Position numbers and translations under genes: made by a program. Under the pieces are notes generated by a model. The model was not told where the DNA came from and did no database searches. It worked only from the letters and a program-made list of their open reading frames with translations. Below are positions 35,169 to 43,870 of a stretch of 64,000 nucleotides of DNA, piece by piece. Numbering within the stretch: the first letter of the stretch is position 1; each line of letters begins with the position of its first letter. Source of the stretch: Flavobacterium quisquiliarum (lineage in GTDB: Bacteria; Bacteroidota; Bacteroidia; Flavobacteriales; Flavobacteriaceae); assembly GCF_019308285.1 (NCBI RefSeq), contig NZ_WWEM01000013.1, positions 124,001-188,000 on the forward strand, written 5' to 3'.

Positions 35169-35828
35169 TTATTCTTCTTCGATATCGTCTTCTTCTTCAT
35201 CAAGCTCCTCTCCATCCTCATCCATATCAAATAAATAAGGCTCAACTAACATCTTATCTGCCAAAATTTCGATACGTTCAGTTAAGGTTTCTGTAAAGAT
35301 CAAACGCTGTGTTTTGGCAATACTACCTGAAATACGCATAATTTTTGTTTCGTGGCGCAGTCTCAAAATAGGATCTGCATCATCCAAAATAAGCATTTTT
35401 AAGCGGTTTACGTTATAACCCGCCGTGCTAAACATATCGTTTAATTTGGTTGGCGTTCCAATCAAAACATCTATTCCTGTAGAAACATAGTTTTTATCGT
35501 AATCCATGTCTCCTTTTTCGTTTACACCATAAACTTCCAAGTTGGTGTATTTTCCATACTTTTCAAAAAGCGCAACCATTTCCAAAACCTTCGCTTTGTC
35601 TTCAACAAAAATCAACGCACGAGGCGATTCTTCTGTTTTACCAGCCAATTGCTGAATCACATTTAAAACAATCGTAGTTGTTTTTCCACTTCCTTTTGGC
35701 GAAACAATTACACAGTCGGCTCCACTTTTTATGGTCGAGAAAGTTTCCATCTGCAAAGCATTCGCTTCGGTCAAACCATTTTCGATTAATCCGTCTTGTA
35801 ATTTTTCGTTTATTTTTTTTAGTTTCAT
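35169..35828 (-). CDS. Single-domain DEAD-box-like ATPase
   Basis: 219 residues: one RecA-like domain only. A Q-motif-like Gln at 26 (ALQMETFSTIKSG), Walker A SPKGSGKTT (43-51), GTPTKL motif Ib (124-129), motif II LDDAD (148-152) where DEAD is normal, and motif III FTETLT (178-183) instead of SAT. An acidic tail (205-219) closes the chain, so the helicase C domain that completes a DEAD-box enzyme is absent, and neither neighbouring gene supplies it. It cannot be a conventional helicase alone; it may be an ATP-binding adaptor or work with another subunit. Confidence 0.82.
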   Translation of the reverse strand: MKLKKINEKLQDGLIENGLTEANALQMETFSTIKSGADCVIVSPKGSGKTTTIVLNVIQQLAGKTEESPRALIFVEDKAKVLEMVALFEKYGKYTNLEVYGVNEKGDMDYDKNYVSTGIDVLIGTPTKLNDMFSTAGYNVNRLKMLILDDADPILRLRHETKIMRISGSIAKTQRLIFTETLTERIEILADKMLVEPYLFDMDEDGEELDEEEDDIEEE

Positions 35829-35872
35829 GCTTAATTTTAGATTTATGATTTTAGAATTTAGATTCTAAATCA
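35829..35872. repeat. TTTTAGATTT-type repeat, small copy
   Basis: TTTTAGATTTATGATTTTAG followed by AATTTAGATTCTAAATCAT, partly self-complementary. Related words occur at 38454-38531 and 43680-43730. Confidence 0.5.
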
Positions 35873-37036
35873 TTATTTGCTTGCGAACATTTTCACATCA
35901 CTTTCAGAGATTTCGCTTCCTCCTAAAATGATTAATCTTTCTACTACATTTCGCAGTTCACGAATATTTCCTGTCCAATCGTATTCCTGTAATAATTGTA
36001 TGGCTTGCGCCGAAAATCCTTTTACAGCGTTTCCTTGCTCCGAAGCAATCTTCTCTGCAAAATGCTTAATTAAGGCTGGAATATCATCACGTCTTTCATT
36101 CAATGGCGGTACTTTAATTAAAATTACAGCCAGACGATGGTATAAATCTTCGCGGAAACGACCTTCAGCAATTTCTGTTTTCAAATCTTTATTAGTTGCC
36201 GCAACAACGCGAACGTCCACTTTAATATCTTTATCGGCACCAACTCTTGTAATCATACTTTCTTGAAGCGCTCTTAAAACTTTAGCTTGCGCCGAAAGAC
36301 TCATGTCTCCAATTTCATCCAAGAAAATAGTTCCTTTGTCTGCTGCTTCAAATTTTCCTGCACGATCTTTCACTGCCGATGTAAAAGCACCTTTTACATG
36401 TCCAAACAATTCACTTTCGATCAATTCACTTGGAATCGCCGCACAGTTTACTTCGATTAAAGGAAAACTAGAACGCTCACTTTTTTCGTGTAATTGATGT
36501 GCTACTAATTCTTTTCCTGTTCCGTTTGGGCCTGTAATTAAAACTCGGGCTTCGGTTGGAGCTACTTTATCAATCATTACTTTAATGTGATTGATAGATT
36601 CGCTTTCTCCGATCATTTCGTAATTCTTACTGACTTTTTTCTTTAGGATTTTATTTTCAACAACTAATTGTTTTTTGTCTAAAGCATTACGCACTGTATT
36701 CAGCAAACGATTTAAATCTGGTGGTTTTGAGATATAATCAAAAGCTCCTAAACGCATGGTTTGAATAGCCGTTTCCATATCTCCGTGGCCTGAAATCATA
36801 ACCATCGGAATTTCTGGTTTTATTTTTTTTACTTCTTCTAAAACCTCAACACCATCCATTTTTGGCATTTTGATATCACACAAAACCAAATCGTAATCGT
36901 TGTTTTTTATTTTTTCAAGTCCAGCAACACCATCTTCAGCTTCATCAACCTGATACGAATCATTTTCTTCTGATAAAATTTTTACCAAAACTCTTCTGAT
37001 TGCTGCTTCGTCTTCGACAATTAGTATTTTACTCAT
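35873..37036 (-). CDS. NtrC-family sigma-54 activator lacking a DNA-binding domain
   Basis: 387 residues. A receiver domain (1-120) with phosphoacceptor Asp54 (DIKMP) and Lys104; an AAA+ domain (about 140-370) with Walker A GPNGTGKE (169-176), sigma-54-contacting GAFTSA (216-221), Walker B FLDEIGD (238-244) and Arg-finger region RFREDLYHRL (293-302). The chain stops at NIRELRNVVERLIILGGSEISESDVKMFASK, just after the AAA+ lid, so the Fis-type HTH is missing. Such activators (e.g. FlgR, CtcC) act without sequence-specific enhancer binding. No sensor kinase gene is adjacent. Confidence 0.93.
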   Translation of the reverse strand: MSKILIVEDEAAIRRVLVKILSEENDSYQVDEAEDGVAGLEKIKNNDYDLVLCDIKMPKMDGVEVLEEVKKIKPEIPMVMISGHGDMETAIQTMRLGAFDYISKPPDLNRLLNTVRNALDKKQLVVENKILKKKVSKNYEMIGESESINHIKVMIDKVAPTEARVLITGPNGTGKELVAHQLHEKSERSSFPLIEVNCAAIPSELIESELFGHVKGAFTSAVKDRAGKFEAADKGTIFLDEIGDMSLSAQAKVLRALQESMITRVGADKDIKVDVRVVAATNKDLKTEIAEGRFREDLYHRLAVILIKVPPLNERRDDIPALIKHFAEKIASEQGNAVKGFSAQAIQLLQEYDWTGNIRELRNVVERLIILGGSEISESDVKMFASK

Positions 37037-37136
37037 TCTTTTTTAAGATACTAAGATGCTAAGATTCTGAGATTCTGAGTTTTTTTTCAGCTAAAATCTT
37101 AGCATCTCAGAATCTTAGAAACTTAGAATCTCTAAG
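37037..37136. repeat. CTTAGCATCT-type inverted repeat
   Basis: AGATACTAAGATGCTAAGAT and GATTCTGAG words (37047-37080) face AAAATCTTAGCATCTCAGAA and CTTAGAAACTTAGAATC (37091-37131). Same word set as 1803-1866 and 11811-11990. Confidence 0.7.
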
Positions 37137-38453
37137 TTAATATTTAAGCCATTTATACAATTCCTTCCAGCTTGGTTTTTTACCATACATTAAAATACCT
37201 ACACGGTAAATTTTTGCCGCAAACCAAACGACAAGGAAAAAGGTTGCAAACAATAATGATACCGAAATTGCAATTTGCCACCACGGCACGCCAAACGGAA
37301 TACGCATTAACATTACAATTGGCGAAGTAAGCGGAATCATAGAAAATATAACTGCTATACTTCCATGCGGATCGTTTACCACTGTAAAGAATCCAATATA
37401 TACACTTAAAATTAATGGCATTATGATTGGCAGTAAAAATTGCTGTGAATCGGTTTGATTGTCTACTGCAGCTCCAATTGCTGCATAAAATGAACTGTAC
37501 AAGAAATAACCTCCAATAAAATAAACTACAAATCCAATTAAAATACTTGCGATTGGCAGATTCCACATTTCAGCAATATACATTTGTGCCGATCCTGATA
37601 ATTGATGCTGCGCTGACTGCATCATTTCTGGCGAAATTCTTGCAGTTGGCCCAACATTAACACCAAAAAATGCAGAAGCAGCAAACATTAATCCCAGACC
37701 GATAATCGCCCAAATCATAAACTGAAGAATTCCGGCTAATGAAGTTCCTACAATTTTTCCAATCATTAACTGAAATGGTTTTACTGATGAAATAATGATT
37801 TCGATAATACGATTTGTTTTCTCTTCGATTACACTTCGCATGACCATATTTCCGTAGATGATAATAAACATCATAATAAGATATCCAAAAGCACCACCGA
37901 TACCAATTTTAATTTCATTCAAACCTTTTAAACTCTCTTCTCCAGAAGCTTTAACCAAATGAATATTTACTTTTGACTGTGCTTTCTGAATTGCCAAAGT
38001 GTCTAGTTTTGCTTCTTCCAGATTTAGTTTTGTGATTTTTTCGCCAATAATATCCTGCGTGCTTTCAATAAAAGAAATACTTGGACTGTTATTAGAAATA
38101 AATTCAATTTTACTTTCTAAGTCATTAACATTAGCTGTTTTTGGAATCACAATTAAACCGCTGAAATTTTCTTTTGTAATACTGTCTTTTAAAGCTTTTA
38201 CTTCAATTTCAGATAAATTATAGTATTTAAATTCCGCTCCTTTTTTATTTTCCTTTAAAAAATCTGAGACAAAAATTCCGGTTTCATCATGAATAGCAAT
38301 TCGTTTGATTTCCGCTTTCATTGAACTCAAATAACCAATAAATACCGCAATCGCCACAAATAAAAGCGGACTCAAAAAAGTCATGACAACAAAAGATTTA
38401 TTGCGGACTTTGGCAATAAATTCTCTTTTTATAATTAATGAAATAATACTCAT
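37137..38453 (-). CDS. ABC-2 type exporter permease (NatB-like)
   Basis: 438 residues. One N-terminal membrane helix (about 20-42), a large periplasmic segment (about 45-180) and a cluster of five or six helices from about 185 to the end, the ABC2_membrane_3/NatB layout. The helix pair around MVMRSVIEEKTNRIIEIIISSVKPFQLMIGKIVG is the coupling region typical of Na+-efflux-type ABC permeases. Pairs with the ATPase gene 78 bases upstream; the gap carries the TTTTAGATTT repeat. Confidence 0.9.
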   Translation of the reverse strand: MSIISLIIKREFIAKVRNKSFVVMTFLSPLLFVAIAVFIGYLSSMKAEIKRIAIHDETGIFVSDFLKENKKGAEFKYYNLSEIEVKALKDSITKENFSGLIVIPKTANVNDLESKIEFISNNSPSISFIESTQDIIGEKITKLNLEEAKLDTLAIQKAQSKVNIHLVKASGEESLKGLNEIKIGIGGAFGYLIMMFIIIYGNMVMRSVIEEKTNRIIEIIISSVKPFQLMIGKIVGTSLAGILQFMIWAIIGLGLMFAASAFFGVNVGPTARISPEMMQSAQHQLSGSAQMYIAEMWNLPIASILIGFVVYFIGGYFLYSSFYAAIGAAVDNQTDSQQFLLPIIMPLILSVYIGFFTVVNDPHGSIAVIFSMIPLTSPIVMLMRIPFGVPWWQIAISVSLLFATFFLVVWFAAKIYRVGILMYGKKPSWKELYKWLKY

Positions 38454-38531
38454 TTCTTGATTTTAGATTTTAGATTGTTGACTTTAGATTTTTAAATTTC
38501 AGGATTAATTCTGAAATCTAAAATCTGAAAT
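38454..38531. repeat. TTTTAGATTT-type inverted repeat between natA-like and natB-like genes
   Basis: GATTTTAGATTTTAGATT (about 38459-38476) faces AATCTAAAATCTGAAATC (about 38515-38532), inside what should be one operon. Confidence 0.6.
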
Positions 38532-39461
38532 CTAAACTTTATTTTCAGTAACTGTTTGAATAAAAATATCGTTTATACTTGGAATTTTCTCTACGAAATG
38601 TGTTACTTGTCCACGCTGTGTCAAAACATTTAGTAATTCATTTGGTGCGGCATTTCCAATTTCGATATTCAATTTCAAATCATCATTCAACGATTTAAAA
38701 TTAGCAGGCGAAACCGTAAATTTTTGTGTAATATCATACATTAGGCCTTCAACATTATTGGTCAAAATTCCTACTTCAAAACTATTGGTTCTAAATTGGC
38801 GTTTTACATCTGCCACTTTACCTTCAATCAATTTATTTGATTTATGAATTAAAGCTATATACTCACACATTTCTTCAACACTTTCCATTCTGTGCGTCGA
38901 GAAAATAATTGTAGAACCTTGTTCTTTCAAAGCTAAAATTTCATCTTTAATAATATTAGCATTTACAGGATCAAATCCAGAAAAGGGTTCATCTAAAATC
39001 AACAATTTAGGTTTATGTAAAACACAAACGACAAACTGGATTTTCTGCGCCATTCCTTTAGAAAGTTCTTGAATTTTTTTATTCCACCAGCCTTGAATTC
39101 CTAAACGATCAAACCAATAATCCAATTGTTTTTTGGCTTCGGCTTTAGAAAGTCCTTTCATTTGCGCCAAATACAAACACTGCTCTCCTACTTTCATAGA
39201 ACTATACAAACCTCTTTCTTCTGGAAGATAACCAATAGTTTGTACGTGTTTTGGATGCAATTTTTCTCCATCCAAAATTACTTCGCCACTGTCTGGCAAC
39301 GTAATTTGATTAATGATTCTGATAAGGGAAGTTTTTCCAGCTCCATTAGGACCTAAAAGTCCATATATACTGCCTTTGGGCACATTTAATGAAACTTCGT
39401 TAAGCGCTACATAATCGCCGTATTGTTTTACGACCTTATGTACTTCAAGTAAGTTACTCAT
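38532..39461 (-). CDS. ABC exporter ATPase (NatA-like)
   Basis: 309 residues. Walker A GPNGAGKTS (38-46), Q-loop GYLPEERGLY, signature LSKGMAQK, Walker B LLILDEPFSGFDP and H-loop FSTHRM. The Lys-Gly signature and GYLPEERGLY segment match the NatA group. The C-terminal 80 residues are a DUF4162-like regulatory domain. With the following permease it forms an efflux pump of unknown substrate, possibly Na+ or a hydrophobic compound. Confidence 0.92.
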   Translation of the reverse strand: MSNLLEVHKVVKQYGDYVALNEVSLNVPKGSIYGLLGPNGAGKTSLIRIINQITLPDSGEVILDGEKLHPKHVQTIGYLPEERGLYSSMKVGEQCLYLAQMKGLSKAEAKKQLDYWFDRLGIQGWWNKKIQELSKGMAQKIQFVVCVLHKPKLLILDEPFSGFDPVNANIIKDEILALKEQGSTIIFSTHRMESVEEMCEYIALIHKSNKLIEGKVADVKRQFRTNSFEVGILTNNVEGLMYDITQKFTVSPANFKSLNDDLKLNIEIGNAAPNELLNVLTQRGQVTHFVEKIPSINDIFIQTVTENKV

Positions 39462-39555
39462 GCTATTTTGTTGATTTACTGCGTTGCTTTGCCAATTCTG
39501 GTTCAGCGACTGTAAAAGTAAATAATTCGAAATGAATTTATGTCATATTAAACAA

Positions 39556-39590
39556 AAAACCCATTCTAATTTGTACTTAGAATGGGTTTT
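39556..39590 (-). terminator. Terminator after dnaJ
   Basis: AAAACCCATTCTAA and TTAGAATGGGTTTT form a perfect 14-base stem; read on the minus strand it follows dnaJ. Confidence 0.8.
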
Positions 39591-39622
39591 AAATGTATTT
39601 AGACTTTTAAAAAAAGTATAGA

Positions 39623-40732
39623 TTATGAGAACATATCTTTTACTTTTTCAAAGAATGATTTCTCAGATTTCTCTGGACTTGGAGCAAAATGCTCGTTGTT
39701 TAAAGCATTTTCAAAAAATTGTTTTTGTTCTTTGTTCAATGTTTTTGGTGTCCAAACATTTACGTGAACCAATAAATCTCCGCTTCCGTAACCGTTTAAA
39801 CTTGGAATTCCTTTTCCTTTTAATCTTAAGATTTTTCCAGACTGAATACCTTCTTCTAATTTAATACGAACTTTTCCGTTGATTGCTTCAATATCTTTTG
39901 AAGCTCCCAAAACAGCTTCAGGGAAACTGATGTACAAATCAAAGTGAACGTTTTCACCTTCACGCTTCAAGAATTCGTGCTCAATCTCTTCAATTGCCAC
40001 AATTAAATCTCCAGGAATACTGTTTCCTGGTGCATCGTTACCTTTGTTAGCAACTTTTAACTGCATTCCGTCAACAACTCCAGCAGGAATTTTGATTGAT
40101 ACTGTTTCATCTTCCTGAACCATTCCCTGTCCATCTGCTTCAGAAGGTTTTTTATCTAAGATCTGACCAGAACCACCACAAGTAGGACAAGTTGACGCAG
40201 ATTGCATTCTTCCTAAAATGGTATTGGTTACACGCATAACCTGACCTTGACCGTTACAAGTTGTACATGTTTTATAGGTTACGCCTTTAGCCTGAACTTT
40301 ACGTTTTACTTTTACTTTTTTCTCCACTCCATTTGCAATTTCTTCTAAAGTCAATTTTACTTTAATTCGAAGATTGCTTCCTTTTGCACGGCGAGGACCT
40401 CCGCCTCCGCCTCCGAAACCGCCAAATCCGCCACCAAAAATATCACCAAACTGGCTGAAAATGTCATCCATGTTCATCCCGCCATGACCACCGCCAAATC
40501 CGCCAGAACCATCAAATGCTTGATGACCATATTGATCGTATTTCGCTTTTTTCTGTGGATCACTTAAAACTTCATAAGCTTCTGCCGCAAGTTTAAAGTT
40601 TTCTTCTGCCTCTTTGTCGCCTGGGTTTTTATCCGGGTGATATTTCAAAGCACTTTTTCTGTAAGCTTTTTTAATTTCGGCAGCATCAGCATTTTTTGAA
40701 ATGCCTAGTATTTCGTAAAAATCTTTTTTCAT
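39623..40732 (-). CDS. dnaJ: Chaperone DnaJ with reduced zinc finger
   Basis: 369 residues. J-domain with HPD at 32-34; a G/F-rich linker (about 75-113); then only two CxxCxGxG repeats, Cys156/Cys159 and Cys182/Cys185, where canonical DnaJ has four. Their spacing fits the inner pair (zinc site II); the outer pair (zinc site I) is missing. The C-terminal substrate-binding domains (IKIPAGVVDGMQLKVANKG onward) are complete. It stimulates DnaK together with GrpE, whose gene lies just upstream. Confidence 0.95.
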   Translation of the reverse strand: MKKDFYEILGISKNADAAEIKKAYRKSALKYHPDKNPGDKEAEENFKLAAEAYEVLSDPQKKAKYDQYGHQAFDGSGGFGGGHGGMNMDDIFSQFGDIFGGGFGGFGGGGGGPRRAKGSNLRIKVKLTLEEIANGVEKKVKVKRKVQAKGVTYKTCTTCNGQGQVMRVTNTILGRMQSASTCPTCGGSGQILDKKPSEADGQGMVQEDETVSIKIPAGVVDGMQLKVANKGNDAPGNSIPGDLIVAIEEIEHEFLKREGENVHFDLYISFPEAVLGASKDIEAINGKVRIKLEEGIQSGKILRLKGKGIPSLNGYGSGDLLVHVNVWTPKTLNKEQKQFFENALNNEHFAPSPEKSEKSFFEKVKDMFS

Positions 40733-40826
40733 AATTAGGTTTAAATTGCTACGCCATTCGCTAGCGCTCTAGTCCAAATTTTAAAATTCCAAAACCTAAA
40801 ACGGATTCGAAATTTTTATTTGCATT

Positions 40827-41405
40827 TTAGTTTCCAACTACAACTTTAGGGAAACGAATGATTTTGTCTCCTAATTTGTATCCTTTTTCAATTACATCAA
40901 CAATTTTACCTTTTAATTTGTCAGACGGAGCTGGAATTTGGGTAATTGCTTCAGCAACATCAGCATTAAATGCATCGCCTGCCTGTATTTCAACTTGCTC
41001 TAATCCTTTAGAAACTAAAGTGCTTTTTAATTTTTCGTGAATTAATTCAACACCTTTCTTCAAATTCTCATCATCAGATTTGTTGATTTCTACAGCTGCT
41101 CTATCAAAATCATCTAAAACTGGAAGCATTGCCAATAAAACTTCTTGGTTTGCTGTTTTAAATAATTCAAGACGCTCTTTTGAAGTTCTTTTTTTGTAAT
41201 TTTCAAATTCAGCGAATAATCTCAAAAACTTATCTTTTTCTTTAGCCAAGTCTTGAGCTAATTGCTCTTCAACACTTAATTCTTCAACAATTAACTGCTC
41301 TCCGTTGGCATTTTTTTCTAACGTTACATCGTCTAATTCCTGATCGAATTCTGTATTTTCCGTAGTCATATTACTTTTATTTTTAAAAATATTTTTAAAC
41401 TTCAT
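40827..41405 (-). CDS. grpE: Nucleotide exchange factor GrpE
   Basis: 192 residues from the ATG complementary to 41403-41405 (MKFKNIFKNKSNMTTEN). A farther ATG at 41444 lies inside the promoter; an internal one at 41369 is the alternative. A long N-terminal coiled coil (about 45-95, with KDKFLRLFAEFENYKKRTSKERLELFK) precedes the beta domain (GDAFNADVAEAITQIPAPSDKLKGKIVDVIEKGYKLGDKIIRFPKVVVG). It dimerises and releases ADP from DnaK. First gene of grpE-dnaJ; dnaK is not in the window. Confidence 0.95.
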   Translation of the reverse strand: MKFKNIFKNKSNMTTENTEFDQELDDVTLEKNANGEQLIVEELSVEEQLAQDLAKEKDKFLRLFAEFENYKKRTSKERLELFKTANQEVLLAMLPVLDDFDRAAVEINKSDDENLKKGVELIHEKLKSTLVSKGLEQVEIQAGDAFNADVAEAITQIPAPSDKLKGKIVDVIEKGYKLGDKIIRFPKVVVGN

Positions 41406-41429
41406 TTTTATTTCTTTGGTGTTAGATTG

Positions 41430-41462
41430 CAAAAGTACTGCCAAATCTTATAAAATGTCAAA
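41430..41462 (-). promoter_or_regulatory. Promoter of grpE-dnaJ
   Basis: On the minus strand, TTTG (41462-41459) is followed by a 21-base spacer and TACTTTTG (41437-41430). Transcription should start near 41423, which excludes the farther start codon at 41444. No CIRCE element is seen. Confidence 0.7.
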
Positions 41463-41554
41463 TTGTCACTTTATTAATTATGAGACTTTTAAAAAGCGAA
41501 AATAGTCAAATAAAATTTAGTATAATTTTAAGACTATTACGTTATAGTTTGTTT

Positions 41555-41694
41555 TATCTTTGATTGAGAAAAACAAAAATTTTTACCACCAAAATTGAAT
41601 TTAAGGGTTGGCTTTGGCCTCAAAATAATTATTAATTCAAATTTACCTTATATTAAAAAAAGCTTCGCCTATAGAGACGAAGCTTTTTTTTATG
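41555..41694 (+). ncRNA. Possible small RNA, divergent from grpE
   Basis: A -7 element TATCTTTG (41555-41562) and a strong terminator (41657-41694) frame about 125 bases without an ORF. Inside, AAATTGAATT and AATTCAAATTT can pair around a G-rich loop (GGGTTGGCTTTGGCC). The -33 element is poor. Candidate only; not a recognised SRP, 6S or tmRNA sequence. Confidence 0.35.
41657..41694 (+). terminator. Strong terminator
   Basis: AAAAAAGCTTCG, loop CCTATAGAGA, CGAAGCTTTTTTTT. Confidence 0.8.
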
Positions 41695-41755
41695 TTTTCC
41701 TCATCTTTAAATCTATTAATGGAATGACAAAACCTGAATAGCAAAAAAAATTAAC

Positions 41756-41884
41756 GAAAAGAACGCAAGGTTTTTTACTCTCAAATTTTTATAAAAAATA
41801 AAAAAGTTCGCAAAGCTTTGTATAGATAGCTTTGCGAACTTTTTTAAAATTATTCTTAGATAAAAATCTTGCGTTCTTTGCGAT
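41756..41884. repeat. Nested palindrome next to tRNA-Trp
   Basis: The inner arms AAAAAGTTCGCAAAGCT (41801-41817) and its exact complement (41828-41844) form a 17-bp hairpin with a T tail. Outer arms AAGAACGCAAGGTTTTT and ATCTTGCGTTCTTT surround it. It may serve as the terminator of the minus-strand tRNA. Confidence 0.7.
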
Positions 41885-41896
41885 AAAAAACAATTG

Positions 41897-41967
41897 CACG
41901 GGCGGAGGGATTCGAACCCCCATCAACGGTTTTGGAGACCGCTATTCTACCCTTGAACTACGCCCGT
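41897..41967 (-). tRNA. tRNA-Trp (CCA anticodon)
   Basis: 71 bases on the minus strand. The acceptor stem ACGGGCG pairs with CGCCCGT; the anticodon stem-loop is CGGTCTCCAAAACCG with anticodon CCA; the T arm is GGGGGTTCGAATCCCTC; the discriminator is G. The 3' CCA is not encoded. Confidence 0.95.
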
Positions 41968-42102
41968 AACTTGAGGTCGCAAATTAAAAGTATTTTTTCT
42001 TCTCCGACAACTATTTCTTGCAGAGATTTCAAAAGAAATTCCTTTGAACACGATATGTCCGAAGCAAAAACCTTTATTTCAAACAGTTAACATACATTTT
42101 TA

Positions 42103-42199
42103 TTTCACGCAGATTTTAAAAAGATTTAGGCAGATTAGAGCAGATTATTTTATATAAAATCAAATTAAATCTGCTCTAATCTGCCGAATCTGCGTGAAA
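42103..42199. repeat. Nested perfect palindrome, GCAGATT type
   Basis: Outer 13-bp arms: TTTCACGCAGATT (42103-42115) and AATCTGCGTGAAA (42187-42199). Inner 18-bp arms: GGCAGATTAGAGCAGATT (42129-42146) and its exact complement (42168-42185). Extra bases (TTAAAAAGATTTA) occur only in the left arm. It lies between tRNA-Trp and hisS. Confidence 0.8.
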
Positions 42200-42244
42200 T
42201 ATAAAAATCCTTTAAATCTGTAGCAAATCCTTCATTTCAAATAG

Positions 42245-43672
42245 TTAATCTAATAAAGCATTTTTCAATCCTTCGAAATCTACAGAAACCTGTTCTCCCG
42301 TTACTAAATTTTTAAGCGCATAAGTATTAGAAGCAATTTCCTGATCCCCTGTAATTACCGCAAACGGAATCAAACGTTTATCTGCGTACTGAAACTGTTT
42401 TCCCACTTTTACGTTATCTGGGTACAATTCTACTTTTATATTTTCTTGTCTTAATTTCTGAATTGCTTTTGAAGCGTACAGAGCTTCTTTGTCTCCAAAA
42501 TTTAAAAATATTGCTTTTGAAGTTGCCGCAACTGTTTCAGGAAACAGGTTTAATTCTTCCAAAACCAAATAAATTCTATCCAAACCAAAAGAAATCCCAA
42601 CACCACTCATATTTTTTAAACCAAAAATACCAGTCAAATCGTCGTATCTTCCACCACCGCCAATTGAACCAATCGAAACCGTTTTTGGCGCCGCCACTTC
42701 AAAAATAGCCCCAGTATAGTAATTTAATCCACGTGCCAAAGTTACATCTAAGTCTAAAACTGCTGTTGACAATCCTAAATCGGCAACATTGTCACAAATG
42801 AATTTCAGTTCTTCCACACCTTTCATTCCTTCTTCTGATGAAGACAATAATTCTGAAAGCTGGTTGATTTTGTCTGCAAAAGTTCCAGAGAAACTAAAAA
42901 GCGGCTGCACTTTCACTAAAGCTTCTTCAGAAATTCCTTTTTCGATCATTTCTTTTTTAACGCCGTCTTCTCCAATTTTATCCAGTTTATCAAGCGCAAC
43001 GGTAAAATCGATTAATTTATCTGAAGCGCCAATAACTTCAGCAATTCCAGATAAAATTTTTCTGTTATTGATTTTAATGGTTACACCTTCTAAACCTAAC
43101 GATGTAAAAACGGTATCATACAACTGAACCAATTCTACTTCCTGCCAAAGTGACTTAGAACCCACAACATCAGCATCACATTGAAAAAATTCTCTGTAAC
43201 GGCCTTTCTGCGGACGATCTGCTCTCCAAACAGGTTGAATTTGATATCTTTTGAAAGGAAACTCAATTTCATTTTGGTGCTGTACCACATATCTTGCAAA
43301 CGGCACAGTTAAATCATAACGCAAGGCTTTTTCAGAAATTCTTCCTGTGAATTTATTCAATTCAATTCTTTGCTCTAAACTGATTGTTTCGGCTGAATTT
43401 GTCTGAAGTGCTTCTAAAGATTCTGGTAGTTCAATTTTATTTTTATTGAAGAAAAAATTCCCTGAATTCAAAATTTTAAAAATCAAGCGATCTCCTTCTT
43501 CTCCATATTTTCCCATCAAAGTATCTGAATTTTCAAACGAAGGAGTTTCTATTGGCTGAAAACCAAATTTCTCAAAATTAGCTTTTATTGCCTGAATAAT
43601 ATATTGACGTTTTGACACCTCGGCAGGCGAAAAATCTCTTGTTCCTTGTGGAATACTTGGTTTTGAAGCCAT
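42245..43672 (-). CDS. hisS: Histidine-tRNA ligase
   Basis: 475 residues, class II synthetase. Motif 1 begins at [18 protein letters not shown], motif 2 is [24 protein letters not shown], the HisA-type motif [15 protein letters not shown] and motif 3 GIGFGLDRI-like [18 protein letters not shown] are present; the C-terminal anticodon-binding domain follows ([19 protein letters not shown]...). It is longer than E. coli HisRS (424) owing to an insertion of about 40 residues after motif 1 ([18 protein letters not shown]). Monocistronic. Confidence 0.96.
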   Translation of the reverse strand: MASKPSIPQGTRDFSPAEVSKRQYIIQAIKANFEKFGFQPIETPSFENSDTLMGKYGEEGDRLIFKILNSGNFFFNKNKIELPESLEALQTNSAETISLEQRIELNKFTGRISEKALRYDLTVPFARYVVQHQNEIEFPFKRYQIQPVWRADRPQKGRYREFFQCDADVVGSKSLWQEVELVQLYDTVFTSLGLEGVTIKINNRKILSGIAEVIGASDKLIDFTVALDKLDKIGEDGVKKEMIEKGISEEALVKVQPLFSFSGTFADKINQLSELLSSSEEGMKGVEELKFICDNVADLGLSTAVLDLDVTLARGLNYYTGAIFEVAAPKTVSIGSIGGGGRYDDLTGIFGLKNMSGVGISFGLDRIYLVLEELNLFPETVAATSKAIFLNFGDKEALYASKAIQKLRQENIKVELYPDNVKVGKQFQYADKRLIPFAVITGDQEIASNTYALKNLVTGEQVSVDFEGLKNALLD

Positions 43673-43679
43673 CTTCTTT

Positions 43680-43735
43680 TTTTTTATTTTAAATTTCTGA
43701 TTTTAGATTTTAGATTCTTTTGAAATCTTAAAAAA
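43680..43735. repeat. TTTTAGATTT-type repeat before hisS
   Basis: ATTTCTGATTTTAGATTTTAG followed by ATTCTTTTGAAATCTTAAAA words, related to 38454-38531. Confidence 0.5.
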
Positions 43736-43870
43736 TAAAACTCGTTTAAGTTATTTCTGTGGATTTATTAAAATTACAAATCGCCTGCAAATATCTTACT
43801 TTTTAAAATAAATAATAGCACATTGAAAGCAAACTTGTAACAAAAAACGTATTTTCGTGACAAATTGGTC

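Noticed and set aside
35169..35828. DEAD-like gene as a pseudogene
   Set aside because: The frame is intact, with its own start and stop and an ordered acidic tail, and no helicase C fragment follows.
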